A stretch of 64,000 bases of DNA, taken from NCBI GenBank assembly GCA_937922015.1, contig CAKZVB010000073.1, positions 1 to 64,000 on the forward strand. The letters are read 5' to 3'. Under the pieces are notes generated by a model that worked only from the letters and a program-made list of their open reading frames with translations, was not told the origin of the DNA and searched no databases. The position numbers were made by a program, and so were the translations under genes. Shown in pieces: positions 40,782-50,131 of the stretch (within the stretch, counting starts at the first letter, position 1; the number at the start of each line of letters is the position of its first letter). The DNA comes from an uncultured Granulosicoccaceae bacterium. Its GTDB lineage: Bacteria; Pseudomonadota; Gammaproteobacteria; Granulosicoccales; Granulosicoccaceae.

Positions 40782-41468
40782 ATGTCAAAATTAGCAATCG
40801 AAGCACCAAAGATGGTGACTTTGCCAGTGGCCGGGTCGGATGCTGAGTTTCCGGTGCGACGGGTTTATTGTATTGGTCGCAATTATGCTGCGCATGCGAT
40901 TGAAATGGGTCATGATCCTGATCGCGAAGCGCCGTTTTTCTTCCAGAAGAACCCGGACAATCTGGATGGCTCGGGGGACTTTCCCTACCCGCCGAAAACC
41001 GCCGATGTGCACCACGAGATTGAAATGGCCGTGATGCTGAAATCCGGTGGTGTGAATATACCGGTCGCAGATGCATTGAATCATGTTTACGGTTATGCCC
41101 TGTCTCTGGACATGACCCGACGGGATCTGCAGGGTGAACAAAAGAAAGCCGGGCGTCCGTGGGAAATTGGAAAAGCCTTTGAGCGCTCAGCACCTGTCGG
41201 TGTCATCCACCCGGCGTCTGAAATTGGTCATCCGGATTCAGGGCGAATTGAATTAAAGGTAAATGGCGACGTGAAACAGGAAGGTGATCTGAATCAAATG
41301 ATCTGGAAAGTACCGGAAATGATTTCTTATTTGTCGGACTACTTTGAAATGGCCGCAGGTGATGTGATCCTTTCGGGCACACCTTCAGGGGTGGGGCCAG
41401 TCAATAAAGGGGATGTCATGGAACTGCTGGTCGAGGGTCTTGATCAAATGACAGTTAACGTAGTTTGA
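40782..41468 (+). CDS. fumarylacetoacetate hydrolase family protein
   Basis: RRVYCIGRNYAAHAIEMGHDPDREAPFFFQKNPDNL, HHEIEMAVML, MIWKVPEMISYLSDYFEMAAGDVILSGTPSGVGPV. Confidence 0.95.
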   Translation: MSKLAIEAPKMVTLPVAGSDAEFPVRRVYCIGRNYAAHAIEMGHDPDREAPFFFQKNPDNLDGSGDFPYPPKTADVHHEIEMAVMLKSGGVNIPVADALNHVYGYALSLDMTRRDLQGEQKKAGRPWEIGKAFERSAPVGVIHPASEIGHPDSGRIELKVNGDVKQEGDLNQMIWKVPEMISYLSDYFEMAAGDVILSGTPSGVGPVNKGDVMELLVEGLDQMTVNVV

Positions 41469-41492
41469 TATAATCACGCTTACAGGCAACTT

Positions 41493-41515
41493 AGAAAAAC
41501 CGGTTTGGTTTTTCT
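41493..41515. terminator. bidirectional terminator-like hairpin between convergent genes
   Basis: AGAAAAACC-GGTTT-GGTTTTTCT, 9-bp perfect stem with A/T tracts, between the FAH-family gene (+) and ACT gene (-). Confidence 0.6.
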
Positions 41516-41521
41516 ACATGC

Positions 41522-41926
41522 TTAGTCGGTCGATTGGGAAAATTCCTCAAGCGCACTCATGGCATCGTGCGCTCTTTCTGTTTGGACAAATATATGGTCG
41601 TGAAAATAGGCTGCCACCACATTTGCACTAATACCATAGGCAGTCAGTTTGGCTGCTACTGCCGCCGTCAGTCCTACCGCTTCAAGGCTGCTGTGCACAG
41701 TGAGCGTAATTTGTTTATATCGACCGTCATATTTTAAGCCTTCTCTCTTTGCGGCCTCCAGCGTTGTAATAAGTGTTAGACCTTCAGCTTCCCTGAAGGT
41801 GGCCAGTGGTGCAAGGTGCAGGTAGTCGATTAGTTTTCCGTTTACTGTACAAAATACAAACTCTCCGCTTTGCAGTTCGGGCTGCATGGATATTAATAGT
41901 TCGTGCAGATCAATAATGCCCGACAT
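41522..41926 (-). CDS. ACT domain-containing protein
   Basis: 134 aa; TLITTLEAAKREGLKYDGRYKQITLTVHSSLEAVGLTAAVAAKLTAYGISANVVAAYFHDHIFV. Confidence 0.85.
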   Translation of the reverse strand: MSGIIDLHELLISMQPELQSGEFVFCTVNGKLIDYLHLAPLATFREAEGLTLITTLEAAKREGLKYDGRYKQITLTVHSSLEAVGLTAAVAAKLTAYGISANVVAAYFHDHIFVQTERAHDAMSALEEFSQSTD

Positions 41927-41963
41927 GCAAGTGTTCTCCTGTGCCGTAAAAATTGCTTAAACG

Positions 41964-42012
41964 TATCATAGTGGACTCGTGATAAATGCCTGAACATATT
42001 ATAGTGGAGTCG
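41964..42012 (+). repeat. direct repeat pair in the ACT/Rieske intergenic region
   Basis: TATCATAGTGGACTCG (41964-41979) and TATTATAGTGGAGTCG (41997-42012): 14/16 identical, offset 33 bp. Confidence 0.75.
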
Positions 42013-42163
42013 ACTGCGGGGTTTAATAAAATCCTGGCTGGCTGAAAATTCTGTGACTGTTCAAGGAAGTATTTCCTGTTGTGGCGTCTGTGAATAGGCC
42101 GCCGGTTGTTCAGGGGTGAAATGTGTATACCCAATGCATAACGGTTGGTAAAAGGACGCTCAA

Positions 42164-43498
42164 ATGATAAGTCAAAAACTCAATGACGCACTCACCATGA
42201 CTGGCGCCGGCACGGCTGCCGGTGAGGTGATGCGACTGTACTGGCAGCCGGCTGCCCTGAGTGACGAGCTACAAGGCAAACGGCCGGTGGTGGGTGTCAC
42301 ACTGCTGGGAGAACGGCTGGTGTTGTTTCGCGATGGCGAAGGCGAACTCGGTCTGATCGATCGCCATTGTCCCCACCGCGGTGCCGATTTGTGTTTCGGC
42401 AGGCTGGAACACAACGGATTGCGCTGCCCGTTTCATGGCTGGCATTTTGATCGCAGTGGCCAATGTGTTGAACAACCCGCTGAGCCTGTTGATTCGAAAA
42501 TGCACCAGCGTGTTAAAAGTACCAGCTATCCTGTGATAGAGAAAAACGGAATTGTATTCGCCTATATGGGGCCGGGTGAGCCACCTGAATTTCCCGACTT
42601 TGATTGTTTTCGAGCGCCGGATACCCATGTGTTTGCTTTTAAGGGATTGTGGCAGTGCAATTGGTTGCAGGCGATGGAGGTTGGCATCGATCCCGCCCAC
42701 GCGTCTTTTCTTCATCGGTTTTTAGAAGACGAAGATCCCGATGATGGTTACGGTAAACAATTTCGCGACAGGGCAGCTGATACTGACATCCCGATGACCA
42801 GACTGCTGCGTGAGTACCCGCGACCTGAAATAACAGTCGAAGAAACCGACTACGGTATGCGGCTGATAGCACTGCGCCAACTGGATAATGGACAGACTCA
42901 CGTGAGGGTAACTAACCAGATCTTCCCTGGCGCCATCTGCATACCAATGTCGCGTGAAATGATTATTACTCAATGGCATGTTCCGGTAGACGATGAGAAC
43001 TGCTATTGGTATTCAATGTTTACAAGCTTCGATAAACCGGTAGATAAAGAAATCATGCGCAGCCAGCGGCTTAAAGAACACCGTCTGCCTGACTATGCAC
43101 CGATAAAAAATAAACTCAATAATTACGGGTATGACGCCGACGAGCAGATGCGCGAGACTTACACCGGGATGGGACTCGATATAAACGTGCATGATCAGTG
43201 GGCGGTTGAAAGCCCCGGTCCTGTTGCCGATCGTACTAAAGAGCATTTGGCAACGACCGATGTCGGTATCATCCAATATCGCAGGATGTTGCGCGCGGCG
43301 ATAAAAAGTGTTGCTGAAAAACGGGCAGATAAACTCCCCATGCGTGGTGACAGCGATGTGAAAAATATTGTTGGACCGATCTCGAATGACACAATTGCGA
43401 CTCCCGACAACTGGCGCGAAGAGTATTTACGTCATGATGCCGAACGTCGCGAAGCGTGCACTTACTGGGATGCAACAGTGAGCTCAAAGCATGGGTGA
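42164..43498 (+). CDS. Rieske aromatic-ring-hydroxylating dioxygenase alpha subunit (phthalate 4,5-dioxygenase-like)
   Basis: Rieske motif CPHRGADLCFGRLEHNGLRCPFHGWHF; mononuclear iron site GIDPAHASFLHR. Confidence 0.94.
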   Translation: MISQKLNDALTMTGAGTAAGEVMRLYWQPAALSDELQGKRPVVGVTLLGERLVLFRDGEGELGLIDRHCPHRGADLCFGRLEHNGLRCPFHGWHFDRSGQCVEQPAEPVDSKMHQRVKSTSYPVIEKNGIVFAYMGPGEPPEFPDFDCFRAPDTHVFAFKGLWQCNWLQAMEVGIDPAHASFLHRFLEDEDPDDGYGKQFRDRAADTDIPMTRLLREYPRPEITVEETDYGMRLIALRQLDNGQTHVRVTNQIFPGAICIPMSREMIITQWHVPVDDENCYWYSMFTSFDKPVDKEIMRSQRLKEHRLPDYAPIKNKLNNYGYDADEQMRETYTGMGLDINVHDQWAVESPGPVADRTKEHLATTDVGIIQYRRMLRAAIKSVAEKRADKLPMRGDSDVKNIVGPISNDTIATPDNWREEYLRHDAERREACTYWDATVSSKHG

Positions 43499-44963
43499 CA
43501 GTTCATCTGATATAGCCCGGAGGTTATCCGATAGTAAGCTTGGTAAGGCCGGTTTGCTGTGTTCAGAGACCATTGCCGCAGCCGCAGAATTGATCCGGCG
43601 GGTGACAGACAGCGAGCTTGAAACGGTACGGGTATTGTTCACTGATCAACACGGCGTGCTGCGTGGTAAAACGATTGTTGCAGGTGCCATTGAGTCTATT
43701 TTCACCTCAGGTATAGCCGCTCCTTCAACCTTACTGCTAAAAGATACCTCGCACAGAACGGTATTTCCTGTGTGGTCACCTGACGCACAGCTCGATAATT
43801 ATTGTATGGCAGGTGCCGGGGATATTCTAATGGTTCCTGATCCTGCCACGTTTCGTATTCTTCCCTGGTCGCCACATTCATCATGGATTCTCTGCGACGT
43901 CCGGCTAACCAATCTCAATGCTATAGAATTTTCCACCAGAGATGTGCTGAAAGATGCTATTGCGCGGCTGGCAGATAAAAATAGAAAGCTGGTTACCGGC
44001 CTGGAGGTTGAATTTCACGTATTCGAAGTCATCGATCCAGCCCTTGAGCACGCACAATCGACAATGCCGGGCAGTCCGGTAACAACACGCAATCTGGCGC
44101 AGGGCTATCAATTTCTCACAGAGACTCGATATGCTCAGTTGGAGCCGGTCATGGATGATCTTAGACGCAACTGTGAGGGATTGGATATCCCGGTGCGCTC
44201 TATGGAAGTGGAAATGGGTCCCAGCCAGTTTGAATTTACTTTTGATCCTGCTGATCCGTTAAGCCATGCAGACAACATGATGATGTTCAGAACCATGGTT
44301 AAAGAGGTGTGTTTTAAGCGTGGATTGCATGCCACTTTCATGTGTCAGCCAAAGATAGACAATGTGGCGGCCAGCGGCTGGCACCTGCACCAGTCGGTGA
44401 CAGACAGTCAGACGGGATCGAACCTGATGATGCCAGCTGCCGATGGTGAATTGACTGAAACCGCCAGTGCATGGATTGCCGGCTTACTGGAACATGCCGC
44501 GGCGACTTGTATGTTAACCACACCAACGGTTAACGGATATAAACGCTATCGCGCGCACCAGCTTGCACCGGATCGTATTCAGTGGGGGCGTGATAACAGA
44601 GGTGCCATGATTCGCGCGCTACTGAATAATGGTGACTCTGCCAGTCGAATAGAAAACCGGGTTGCCGAGCCCACTGCAAATCCCTATATGTTTTTCGCCA
44701 GCCAGATTCTGTGTGGTCTCGATGGCCTGAACCGGAATTTGACGGCGCCGATGGCGGTTGAAACACCATACGATAGTGCGTCTGTGATACTACCTGACAG
44801 TCTTTTACGCGCTATCGACGCGTTTGAGGCATCTTCGTTTTACCGTACTGCTCTTGGCGATAACTGCGTAGACTATTTTGTGCAAATCAAACGGGCGGAA
44901 TGGAAGCGGTATCACCAGACAGTGTCTGAATGGGAGCAAGCTGAGTACTTTGGTGTTTACTAG
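43491..44963 (+). CDS. glutamine synthetase-like (gamma-glutamyl-amine ligase family) protein
   Basis: FTDQHGVLRGKTI, FMCQPKIDNVAASGWHLHQS, NGYKRYRAHQLAPDRIQWGRDNRGAMIR, RIENRVAEPTANPYM. Overlaps the Rieske stop by 8 nt. Confidence 0.92.
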   Translation: MGDSSSDIARRLSDSKLGKAGLLCSETIAAAAELIRRVTDSELETVRVLFTDQHGVLRGKTIVAGAIESIFTSGIAAPSTLLLKDTSHRTVFPVWSPDAQLDNYCMAGAGDILMVPDPATFRILPWSPHSSWILCDVRLTNLNAIEFSTRDVLKDAIARLADKNRKLVTGLEVEFHVFEVIDPALEHAQSTMPGSPVTTRNLAQGYQFLTETRYAQLEPVMDDLRRNCEGLDIPVRSMEVEMGPSQFEFTFDPADPLSHADNMMMFRTMVKEVCFKRGLHATFMCQPKIDNVAASGWHLHQSVTDSQTGSNLMMPAADGELTETASAWIAGLLEHAAATCMLTTPTVNGYKRYRAHQLAPDRIQWGRDNRGAMIRALLNNGDSASRIENRVAEPTANPYMFFASQILCGLDGLNRNLTAPMAVETPYDSASVILPDSLLRAIDAFEASSFYRTALGDNCVDYFVQIKRAEWKRYHQTVSEWEQAEYFGVY

Positions 44964-45038
44964 ACTTTCTTATCGAAAGCCCAGCGACGTTATTAGTCGG
45001 CAGGTAATAATAAAGATACCGACAAAACGAAATAACGC

Positions 45039-45980
45039 CTACTTTTCCAGGCGAATTTCACCGATCATTTCACGGTGACTGTAGCGACCCTCTAATTCAT
45101 CCAGAAATTCATTGGCTCGTGAAGCGTCGGCGAAAACTTCGATGGAAATGGTATGGCGTTGTTCCAGATCTGCGGTGCTTTCTTCTTCTTCCGGTTCAAC
45201 TTCGTCGTCCTCCTCCTCCTCGATGTCATTTTCATCGTTGTCTGCACTACTCGCATCAGCATTGTCGCTGGTGGATTTTTTGGCGGCCAGTTCGGCGGCT
45301 TTTTGTTTTTCCTGTTCTTCCTCGAAAAATGCTATTCGTTCTTTAATTGTTTTGGCCAATTCTTCAGCGTTCTGGCCCAGCAGTGTACTTTTGTCCTGAA
45401 ACAGCGCTGTGTATTTTGAATCGACCTGCGCTACTGTTTTCTCATTGTCTGCGATCAATTCTGCGCGGGCTTTGATTTTTTCTTTTACTTCGTCAACGGC
45501 TTCGTTGACCGCCTTTTGCATTCCACTGCCGCTACGCTTGCCTTTGGTGAAATCCTCCAGTTCGTCCCGACGCATGAAGGTCTCGCGGTTTACATCCTGA
45601 AAAGTCGCGCTTTGTTTTGCCAGGCAGGCTTCGATATTTCGCATGCCATCGTCGACAATCTCATCGCGGATTTCCTCTTTGCGGCTTTTGATTTGTCTTT
45701 CCAAAGAAAGTCTGGCCTGGCGTGCCTCTTCGGTGACTTCATCTATCGCCGCGAATAGCTTTTGTATCGCTGCTGCTTGTTCAAGTGCTGACTCTTTCGC
45801 GGCTTTTAGTGTCTTTTCACCGGATTTAAAGCTCTTTACATCAGACTCTGCGATGGCGAAATCGTCATCTGTTTTCAGTTCGCGTTTGCTTCCGGCAATT
45901 TGAGCCAGCAGCTCTGTTTTCCATTCTTCAAAGTTGGTGTCGGTGACTTCACCGGTGAGCTTTATTTGCAGGGCGTTCAT
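45039..45980 (-). CDS. coiled-coil acidic protein, possible similarity to phage DUF1351 proteins
   Basis: 313 aa, long helical K/E/A-rich region, acidic linker DENDIEEEEDDEVEPEEEE, C-terminal HTISIEVFADASRANEFLDELE. Confidence 0.7.
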   Translation of the reverse strand: MNALQIKLTGEVTDTNFEEWKTELLAQIAGSKRELKTDDDFAIAESDVKSFKSGEKTLKAAKESALEQAAAIQKLFAAIDEVTEEARQARLSLERQIKSRKEEIRDEIVDDGMRNIEACLAKQSATFQDVNRETFMRRDELEDFTKGKRSGSGMQKAVNEAVDEVKEKIKARAELIADNEKTVAQVDSKYTALFQDKSTLLGQNAEELAKTIKERIAFFEEEQEKQKAAELAAKKSTSDNADASSADNDENDIEEEEDDEVEPEEEESTADLEQRHTISIEVFADASRANEFLDELEGRYSHREMIGEIRLEK

Positions 45981-46146
45981 TTGATACCTCGTGGGAAGAT
46001 CTGATTGTTTTATTTTACCCTGCCTGAATGGGGATGGCGAACGGAGGTGTTTTGCTTTGGTGGTTTGTGTCTACAGTTGGCTGGCCTCAGCCGTATAGAG
46101 CCCGTCTCGTAAGATTTCTGTCACGGATTAGTTAAGGTTCTGTCTG

Positions 46147-47343
46147 TTAGTTTTTTGTAGAGCGCAGAAAAACTCCGGATTGGACTTTCGGCGTGAAGTA
46201 CGTTGATTTGGGAGGCAGCAGACTGTCGGTGTCTGCGATTTGCAGAAACTGGTTGACGGTTAGTGGGGCGAGGTAGATTGCGGTACCACCGTGCTGGTCT
46301 ACTTTCTGGCTCAGTTCAAGAGGGTCCTGCATACCGGATATATTTTCTATTTTGCGTTGGTTGTCGTTTTCTATTGCGTATAACGGTCGCAACAGTTGTG
46401 ACTGCAGTAGTTCTACATCAGAATCGTTTTCTTCCTGCCTGTTTAACTGAAACGAAAGCCACTGCCCCTGTGTATAGAGAATTAACTCTGTTTGCCCGGG
46501 TGCTCTATAGCCATCGATTGAAGTGCAATTCGACCTGGCCAGTAGTTTATCTGCCGTTACTGTGTTGTTGTCTGGCTTTATCCAGCGATTAAAACCCAGC
46601 AGTTTTAATTCATTGTGCGGAAAAAGTGCACTGAACAGCGGTAGCGGTGTCTGAATCATGTGATTGAATTTATGATTGACCGCACTGGTGGCTGCAGCGC
46701 GATGGTGGCCGTCGATGATATAGAGTGACTGGTGTTTGAATGCCTGCACGAATTGTCCGGTAATGACGGTGTCCGTGATTTGCCAGATTTTCTGGGTGAT
46801 ATTCAAACCGGCGGTGATGGTTAGCGTGGCAGGCTGGCTCAGGCAAAGCGTAAACAAGCGCTTGATGTCTCCAGTGGTGCGAAAGGTCATGGCTATCGGG
46901 CTTGATATCACACCAACGCGTATCATATGCTCGGCAAGCAGATTCGCTCTGTCCGGCTGGACTTGTTCGTGTATTTTAATGTTGCCTGAATCGTAGTCAG
47001 CCGTGGCGACGTCGGCAACTAACGCAGTTTGTGTATGATCGTTTTTTTGCAGTTGATATAAATAAAACATATTGCAGGGTTTGCTAAATGCGCCTGCATT
47101 ATTGATGCGATCGATTGACTCGCGCGCCAGCGTGATTAGCTGATCGACACTGACCTCGGCTGACGAGTCCGGATCGATAGAGATATCTTCAGGGGAGAGG
47201 GTGACATTCAGGAACGACCAGGGATTGGCCAGTCTGGTATCACGTCTTTGTTGGGGGGTCAGTGAATCATAAGCGGGCGAGGGTACTTTATTGCTCCACT
47301 CTGGTTTGATCAGTGCGGCTCTGGTGGTGCTAATATCAACCAA
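46147..47343 (-). CDS. DUF1015 family protein
   Basis: VPSPAYDSLTPQQRRDTRLANPWSFLNVT, FYLYQLQ, IKIHEQVQPDRANLLAEHM, LYIIDGHHRAAAT. Confidence 0.85.
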   Translation of the reverse strand: MVDISTTRAALIKPEWSNKVPSPAYDSLTPQQRRDTRLANPWSFLNVTLSPEDISIDPDSSAEVSVDQLITLARESIDRINNAGAFSKPCNMFYLYQLQKNDHTQTALVADVATADYDSGNIKIHEQVQPDRANLLAEHMIRVGVISSPIAMTFRTTGDIKRLFTLCLSQPATLTITAGLNITQKIWQITDTVITGQFVQAFKHQSLYIIDGHHRAAATSAVNHKFNHMIQTPLPLFSALFPHNELKLLGFNRWIKPDNNTVTADKLLARSNCTSIDGYRAPGQTELILYTQGQWLSFQLNRQEENDSDVELLQSQLLRPLYAIENDNQRKIENISGMQDPLELSQKVDQHGGTAIYLAPLTVNQFLQIADTDSLLPPKSTYFTPKVQSGVFLRSTKN

Positions 47344-47385
47344 GACTGTGTTCCGGTAAAGTGAATTAGTGCGGTGATGAGCCAG

Positions 47386-48645
47386 CTAGTGAATTGCCGC
47401 CAGCGCCTCAAGGACACGTTCTACATCACGGGCGTTGTTGTAGTGACTGAAACTAATCCTTAAAACACCGTCTTCAGTATCCTTTATTCCGGCTTTTTCT
47501 AACAGTCTTAGTGCGTAAAAATGGCCATGCCCGGCTGCGATGTCTTTTGCTGCCAGTGCTTTTGAAAGTGCCTGTGAGGTATGGGTTTCCGAGGTAAGTG
47601 CTATATTCGCTTCGCGGCCTTCCATGCGGTTGCGACCGATAATGCGCAGCGGCAGGTCTTTTATTCCCGACAGCAGTTGTGCACAAAGCTCGCTTTCATG
47701 TGCATGCATTAAGGCGGCAATGCTCTGGGTTTTCTCATAGAGCGAGTTATCACTGTTGTCTGTCGAGCCGAAGTGATGGTGGTAACTTGCGTTAAAATAG
47801 TCCCCCAGTCCGTCCAGAGCTGCGATTGCCGCGTGGTCAGGGCCGGCGCCATCGAGGCGTTTCTGAGGATAACCTTCGTTAAAATAATGACATTGCGGGT
47901 CGAGTGATTGTGCGAAATCCGTAGCGGTATACATGACCCCAAGGTGGGTTGCGTAGGTTTTATAGGTGCTGAAACAATAGGCGTCCGGCTGCAGTTGCGG
48001 GATATCGGGCCACTGATGTGGTGCGAAAGAAACACCGTCTACAATGATCCTGCAGCCCAGTGGTCTGGCCAGGCTGATGACTTCTGCCACCGGATTAATG
48101 GTGCCTACGATGTTTGAGCTGTGGGTCATGCAGACAATGGCGGTGTTTTTGTTTAAAAGCTGCTCGAAAGACTCCAGTGACAGTTCCCCGGTGACGGGGT
48201 CTGCCGGCCATATCACCAGTTTGGCACCGCTGCGTCGGCATAGTCTCTCCCAGGCGCCGATATTGGCTTCGTGATCCTGCTCCGTAACTATTACTTCCGA
48301 GTGCTTGTTGACAATGGCAGAGCAAGCGTAGGCCATTGTGTTGAAATTCTGTGTGGTCGACGCACCAAGGGTAATATTGTTGCTTGCTACTCCCAGAAGG
48401 TCTGCCATGGTCTGACGACCGGCGTCCATCTGTTCGCCCGCTACCCGGAGAATTTCACATTCACCATAGGGTTGAACCTTGTTTACCCGGTAAAAATGCA
48501 TCAGCTTTTCCAGCACCGGACCCGCTACGTAACTACCGCCGGCATTTTCGAAAAACGCGGTCTTAGCCGCCAGAGGTTCTTCAAAAGCAGGGAAACAGCT
48601 TCGGACAAACTCTATGTCGAGATGATTCTTGTGTGTACCGGACAT
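47386..48645 (-). CDS. aminotransferase class V / cysteine desulfurase-like protein
   Basis: FFENAGGSYVAGPVLEKL, VTEQDHEANIGAWERL, CMTHSSNIVGTINPV, IIVDGVSFAPHQWPDI, FSTYKTYATHLGVMY. Confidence 0.88.
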   Translation of the reverse strand: MSGTHKNHLDIEFVRSCFPAFEEPLAAKTAFFENAGGSYVAGPVLEKLMHFYRVNKVQPYGECEILRVAGEQMDAGRQTMADLLGVASNNITLGASTTQNFNTMAYACSAIVNKHSEVIVTEQDHEANIGAWERLCRRSGAKLVIWPADPVTGELSLESFEQLLNKNTAIVCMTHSSNIVGTINPVAEVISLARPLGCRIIVDGVSFAPHQWPDIPQLQPDAYCFSTYKTYATHLGVMYTATDFAQSLDPQCHYFNEGYPQKRLDGAGPDHAAIAALDGLGDYFNASYHHHFGSTDNSDNSLYEKTQSIAALMHAHESELCAQLLSGIKDLPLRIIGRNRMEGREANIALTSETHTSQALSKALAAKDIAAGHGHFYALRLLEKAGIKDTEDGVLRISFSHYNNARDVERVLEALAAIH

Positions 48646-48725
48646 GGGCAGACCTGTTGTTATTCTGGGGTTGGTCGTGTAGCAACCAATATACATCATC
48701 TTACTGCTTGTGGTGATTGGCGTAA

Positions 48726-50120
48726 TTGGTTAAGCCTGAGCTTGCAATGTTCAGCGGCTGGATTAATTATGGATGGTCCGGTGGTCTCAATTTTTACAGC
48801 AGCACTACTATGTCACAGCATTACAGCTCTAAGATTGTTGCGGGCCGTCGCCCTGATAACACACCCGACGACAATGATCGGGTTGAGATAGGCCCCACCG
48901 CGCTTGCCTATGAAGAGTGGCAGACAGCTGGCCTCGAGTGCCCTGATATTCCGGCAATGCGGGAGTATCGGTGGCAGAAACTGACCGGGGCCATTGTCGA
49001 TCGCGGTCTGGCGGGTTTGCTTATGTACGATCCCTTAAACGTCAGGTACGCCACCGACACCACCAACATGCAGCTGTGGTGCGCGCATAACCCGTGTCGG
49101 GCCTGTTTGTTACTGGCTGACGGTCATATGGTGATCTGGGAATACGGGGCGTTAACCCACATGTCTGAATTTAACCCGCTGGTAAAAGAGGTTCGAGCGG
49201 GCGGGTCGTTTTTCTATTTTGCCACCGGTGACCGGACTGAAGAAAAAGCACTGGACTTTGCTCATGCAATCGATGAGCTGTTGCGTGAGCATTGCGGTGA
49301 TAATAGACGTTTGGCGATCGATAAAATCCAGATAGCCGGTTTGCATGCACTGCAGGGCCTGGGTATTGAAGTATGTGATGGTGAGGAAGTCACCGAGCGT
49401 ACCCGTGCGGTTAAAGGGTCTGATGAAATTAAAGCGATGCGGTGTGCTATGCATGCCTGCGAGCAATCGATAGTTGCCATGCGAGATCGAACCGTACCCG
49501 GAATCACTGAAAATGACGTATGGGCAGAGTTGCACAAAGAAAATATACGACGTGGTGGTGAATGGATTGAAACGCGAATTCTAAATAGCGGTCCCCGGAC
49601 TAATCCGTGGTTCCAGGAGTGTGGTCCGCGTGTGATTCAAAACAACGAGCTGCTGGCATTCGATACCGATTTGATCGGTTGTTATGGCATGTGCGCCGAC
49701 ATATCGCGTACCTGGTTTATCGGTGACGGCAAACCAACAGCGCAGCAGCGACGTCTGCACAGTATTGCCCTTGAGCACATTATGGAAAACACTCGGATTT
49801 TAAAACCGGGTGTGAGTTTTAAAGAGCTCTGTGAACAGGGCCACCAGTTGCCGGAGGAGTTTATTCCACAGCGATACGGTTCTAAATATCATGGTGTCGG
49901 TTTGTGCGATGAATGGCCCTCGGTTAAATACCCCGTTGACTGGGAGCAACGAGGTTATAACGGCGTGCTCGAACCGGGCATGATGTTGTGCGTTGAAGTC
50001 TACCTGGGAGAAGTCGGAGGGCGCGATGGAATTAAACTGGAAGACCAGGTGTTGATTACCGAAACCGGTGTGGAGAACTTAACCCGTTGTCCGTTTGATG
50101 AAAAACTAATGGCCAACTGA
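48726..50120 (+). CDS. DddP-like M24 family protein (candidate DMSP lyase), copy 1; start may be at 48810 (MSQHYSSK)
   Basis: DNDRVEIGPTALAYEEWQTAGL, YDPLNVRYATDTTNMQLWCAHNPCRA, FDTDLIGCYGMCADISRTW, HGVGLCDEWP, LEPGMMLCVEVYLGEVGG, KLEDQVLIT. Confidence 0.8.
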   Translation: MVKPELAMFSGWINYGWSGGLNFYSSTTMSQHYSSKIVAGRRPDNTPDDNDRVEIGPTALAYEEWQTAGLECPDIPAMREYRWQKLTGAIVDRGLAGLLMYDPLNVRYATDTTNMQLWCAHNPCRACLLLADGHMVIWEYGALTHMSEFNPLVKEVRAGGSFFYFATGDRTEEKALDFAHAIDELLREHCGDNRRLAIDKIQIAGLHALQGLGIEVCDGEEVTERTRAVKGSDEIKAMRCAMHACEQSIVAMRDRTVPGITENDVWAELHKENIRRGGEWIETRILNSGPRTNPWFQECGPRVIQNNELLAFDTDLIGCYGMCADISRTWFIGDGKPTAQQRRLHSIALEHIMENTRILKPGVSFKELCEQGHQLPEEFIPQRYGSKYHGVGLCDEWPSVKYPVDWEQRGYNGVLEPGMMLCVEVYLGEVGGRDGIKLEDQVLITETGVENLTRCPFDEKLMAN

Positions 50121-50131
50121 TACAGATTAAG

